Shown piece after piece: positions 61,800 to 64,000 of a DNA stretch of 64,000 bases (position 1 is the stretch's first letter; each line of letters opens with the position of its first letter). The translations under genes were made by a program, and so were the position numbers. This DNA is from Pseudonocardia sp. DSM 110487 (GTDB taxonomy: Bacteria > Actinomycetota > Actinomycetes > Mycobacteriales > Pseudonocardiaceae), in contig NZ_CP080521.1 of the NCBI RefSeq assembly GCF_019468565.1, positions 5,084,001 through 5,148,000 of the forward strand, written 5' to 3'. The notes beneath the pieces were generated by a model that saw only the letters and a program-made list of their open reading frames with translations, ran no database searches and was not told the origin of the DNA.

Positions 61800-63349
61800 A
61801 GATCCGACTGGTCGCCGCGTTCGCCGCGTTCGCGGTCCTCGCGGCCGGCTGCGGCGGCGGGGGCGGCTCCGCACCGGCGGACACGACCGAGTTCGACATC
61901 GCATGGGACGCCCAGCCCGCCACGCTGGACCCGGTGATGACCACCGCGACCACCACGCGCGACATCATGCGCAATGTCTACGAGCCGCTCGTCGTCATGG
62001 ACGCGAACGACCAGGTGCAGCCCGTGCTCGCGAGCGGCTGGACCGTGTCGGAGGACAAGCGCACGATCAGCTTCACCCTCCGCGAGGGCGTCACCTTCCA
62101 CGACGGTTCCGCGCTCGACTCCGACGACGTCGTCGCGTCGTTGGAACGCTGGATCGCGCAGACGGTGTCGGGCAAGCAGTTCATGCAGGGCACCACCGTC
62201 ACCGCGACCGGCCCGTTGACCGTGGACGTCACCACGCCGCGGGCGATGTTCACCACGCTCCAGCTGCTCGCCGACCCCAGCCTGATCACGCCCATCCAGC
62301 CCGCCGAGGTGGTGCGCGGGGCCCCCGCCGAGGGCGTCACCCGGTTCGTCGGCACCGGGCCGTACCAGTTCGTCGAGTGGGTCACCGACCAGCACATCCA
62401 GCTGCGGCGTTTCGCGGGCTACGCCTCGCCGCCGGGGCCGGCCAGCGGCCAGGCCGGCGCGAAGACGCCGGTGTACGAGAACCTCTACTACCACTTCGTC
62501 TCCGACCCCTCGACGCGCCTCGCGGGGCTGCAGACCGGTGAGTACGACGCGGCGAACGCGCTGCCGTTCGACAACATCGCGCAGCTGCAGGCCGACCCCA
62601 ACCTCAAGACGGACGTCAGCCTCGAGGGCACAAACGTGGTGGTCTTCAACAAGCGCAAGGGCGTCATGTCCTCGCCACTGATGCGCCAGGCCGCCAACGC
62701 AGCACTCAACATGGACGAGATCCTGCGGGCCGCGTTCGCCGACCCGCAGTACTACCAGCTCAACGGCGCGATCGCCTCCGACGAGGCCAGCCCGTGGTAC
62801 TCGGACGCCGGCCTCACCAACTACAACGTGCACGACCCCGACAAGGCGCGGAGCCTGCTGACCGAGGCGGGATACGCCGGTGAGCCCGTCCGCATCCTCA
62901 CCACGCGCGAGTACGCCGACCACTACAACTCGGCGGTGGTGATCGAGGCCGAGCTGAAGGCCGTCGGGATCAACGCGCAGCTCGTGGTCACCGACTGGGC
63001 CACGCTGCTGCAGAACCGCACCGACGACACCGCCTACGAGGCGTTCATCACCGGGTTCACCCCCACCGTGCTGCCCACGAGGAACCTGTTCCTCGCCGGC
63101 AACTGGCCCGGATGGACCGACGACCCTGCTATCACCGGTGCCATGGACGCGATCACGTATGCGGCGGACGAGACGTCGGCGACCGCGGCGATGGGGCAGC
63201 TGCAGCAGGCCGTCTACGACTACCTTCCCATTGTGAAGTTCGGGGAGAACTCGACGCTCATGGGCCTCGCCGCCGACGTCGAGGGCTTCAGCCGCCAGAC
63301 CGAGACCGGGGACATCTTCTACAACGTGCACCCGAAGAATGACGCATAA
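61796..63349 (+). CDS. Oligopeptide-type ABC substrate-binding lipoprotein
   Basis: A 517-residue extracellular binding protein of SBP family 5. Lipobox with Cys19 (VLAAGCGG), then DIAWDAQPATLDPVMTTATT, RTISFTLREGVTFHDGSALD and DPDKARSLLTEAGYAG, the standard family motifs. It carries the substrate to DppBC; peptides, sugars, nickel or opines are possible ligands. It overlaps the ATPase stop (ATGA) and the amidase start by 11 bases, so an amide or peptide amide is a fair guess. Confidence 0.92.
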   Translation: MKIRLVAAFAAFAVLAAGCGGGGGSAPADTTEFDIAWDAQPATLDPVMTTATTTRDIMRNVYEPLVVMDANDQVQPVLASGWTVSEDKRTISFTLREGVTFHDGSALDSDDVVASLERWIAQTVSGKQFMQGTTVTATGPLTVDVTTPRAMFTTLQLLADPSLITPIQPAEVVRGAPAEGVTRFVGTGPYQFVEWVTDQHIQLRRFAGYASPPGPASGQAGAKTPVYENLYYHFVSDPSTRLAGLQTGEYDAANALPFDNIAQLQADPNLKTDVSLEGTNVVVFNKRKGVMSSPLMRQAANAALNMDEILRAAFADPQYYQLNGAIASDEASPWYSDAGLTNYNVHDPDKARSLLTEAGYAGEPVRILTTREYADHYNSAVVIEAELKAVGINAQLVVTDWATLLQNRTDDTAYEAFITGFTPTVLPTRNLFLAGNWPGWTDDPAITGAMDAITYAADETSATAAMGQLQQAVYDYLPIVKFGENSTLMGLAADVEGFSRQTETGDIFYNVHPKNDA

Positions 63350-64000
63350 CCACCTGACCGCCGTGGAGCTCGCCGGGCTGACCCGGTCCGGCGAGCTGAC
63401 CGTCACCGAGGTCATGGAGGCGCACCTCGCGGAGATCGAGCGTCGCAACCCCGCCGTCAACGCGATCGTCGACTTCCGGCCTGAACGCGCGTTGGCCGCG
63501 GCTCGCGAGCTCGACCGCACCTTCCGCAAGGACGAGCCGCGCGGAGCGCTCTACGGGCTTCCGGTGGCGCACAAGGATCTCGTGCCGGCCGCCGGGTTCC
63601 GGTTCACCCAGGGCAGCCCGATCTACGCCGACCGGGTCGCCACGCAGGACCACCTCGTCGTCGAGCGGATGGCGGCGGCGGGGGCGATCGCCGTCGGCAA
63701 GACCAACGTGCCCGAGTTCGGGCTGGGGTCGCACACGTTCAACGACGTCTACGGCGTCACCCGCAACCCGTACGCGCTCGACCGCACCGCGGGCGGCAGC
63801 AGTGGCGGCGCGGCGGCGGCGCTCGCGGCGCGCATGCTGCCGCTGGCGGACGGGAGCGACACCGGCGGCTCGCTGCGCAACCCGGCGTCGTTCTGCAACG
63901 TCGTCGGGTTCCGACCCTCGCCGGGCCGGGTGCCGTCGTGGCCGAACGGAGACCCGTTCAGCCGGCTGTCGGTGGTGGGACCGATGGCGCGCACGGTCGA
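63339..64000 (+). CDS. Amidase (5' part; continues beyond window)
   Basis: Start MTHNHLTAVELAGLTRSGEL, with 220 residues before the window ends. The amidase-signature triad is visible: Lys79 in PVAHKDL, the cis-Ser region GGSSGGAAAALAARMLPLAD at about 152-155, and the nucleophile Ser178 in GSDTGGSLRNPASFCNVVGF. It hydrolyses a C-N amide bond in the cytoplasm. ATG 63339 is inside the end of the binding-protein gene, so it belongs to the importer operon and probably breaks down the imported compound. Confidence 0.9.
   Translation, partial: MTHNHLTAVELAGLTRSGELTVTEVMEAHLAEIERRNPAVNAIVDFRPERALAAARELDRTFRKDEPRGALYGLPVAHKDLVPAAGFRFTQGSPIYADRVATQDHLVVERMAAAGAIAVGKTNVPEFGLGSHTFNDVYGVTRNPYALDRTAGGSSGGAAAALAARMLPLADGSDTGGSLRNPASFCNVVGFRPSPGRVPSWPNGDPFSRLSVVGPMARTV

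Overview
The window is 64 kb of very GC-rich chromosomal DNA. Its gene density, GTG starts, 4-base stop/start overlaps, and gene content (RbpA, Lnt next to Ppm1, F420/deazaflavin-type enzymes, DUF3040, many ECF sigma factors, IdeR-like boxes) point to a mycolate-group or pseudonocardial actinomycete, most likely a Pseudonocardia relative. No rRNA, tRNA, CRISPR array, transposase or phage gene was seen, and no gene-free gap exceeds 300 bases.

Layout. 1-12.6 kb: end of a membrane protein, an aldehyde dehydrogenase, a heteromeric acyl-CoA dehydrogenase pair, a nitrate-sensor-type histidine kinase divergent from an orphan Tat-exported binding lipoprotein, a PNPOx-fold enzyme, a geranylgeranyl-reductase-like flavoprotein, a group-42 ECF sigma factor and an SGNH lipase. 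12.6-15.4 kb: two divergent ArsR-SRPBCC modules with visible operators. 15.4-19.5 kb: a polymerase-I-like gene coupled to a CrtU-like flavoprotein, and an LLM oxidoreductase. 19.6-28.4 kb: a minus-strand series PadR, ABC ATPase and permease (DrrA/DrrB type), deazaflavin-dependent reductase, short UvrA-like ATPase (DrrC type), SNF2 helicase and SWIM protein. This reads as a drug or DNA-damage resistance unit and is the most interesting part of the window. 28.5-43.8 kb: a regulator-dense accessory stretch (LysR, GntR, two MarR, AraC, a SigG-like ECF, and a second group-42 ECF with its DGPF partner) with small effector enzymes and clear palindromic operators. 43.8-45.8 kb: an iron cluster (siderophore-binding lipoprotein, bacterioferritin, Bfd) with IdeR-like boxes in front of each gene.

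45.9-58 kb: a LigD-like protein with a degenerate ligase domain, a glycerophosphodiester phosphodiesterase, an MFS exporter, rbpA with a CRP-like box, a stress-type promoter and a leader hairpin, then PRTase-ppm1-lnt, a PIG-L deacetylase, DUF3040, an amidohydrolase, PspC and a second SGNH hydrolase. 58.1-64 kb: a complete oligopeptide-type ABC importer operon (BCDFA order) running into an amidase that is cut by the window end.

A dispersed palindromic repeat (core GGTGGTCGAGTAG, hairpin, CGTATCGAGACCAC) occurs at five places, always at gene ends. In three genes it supplies the last codons and the stop codon.
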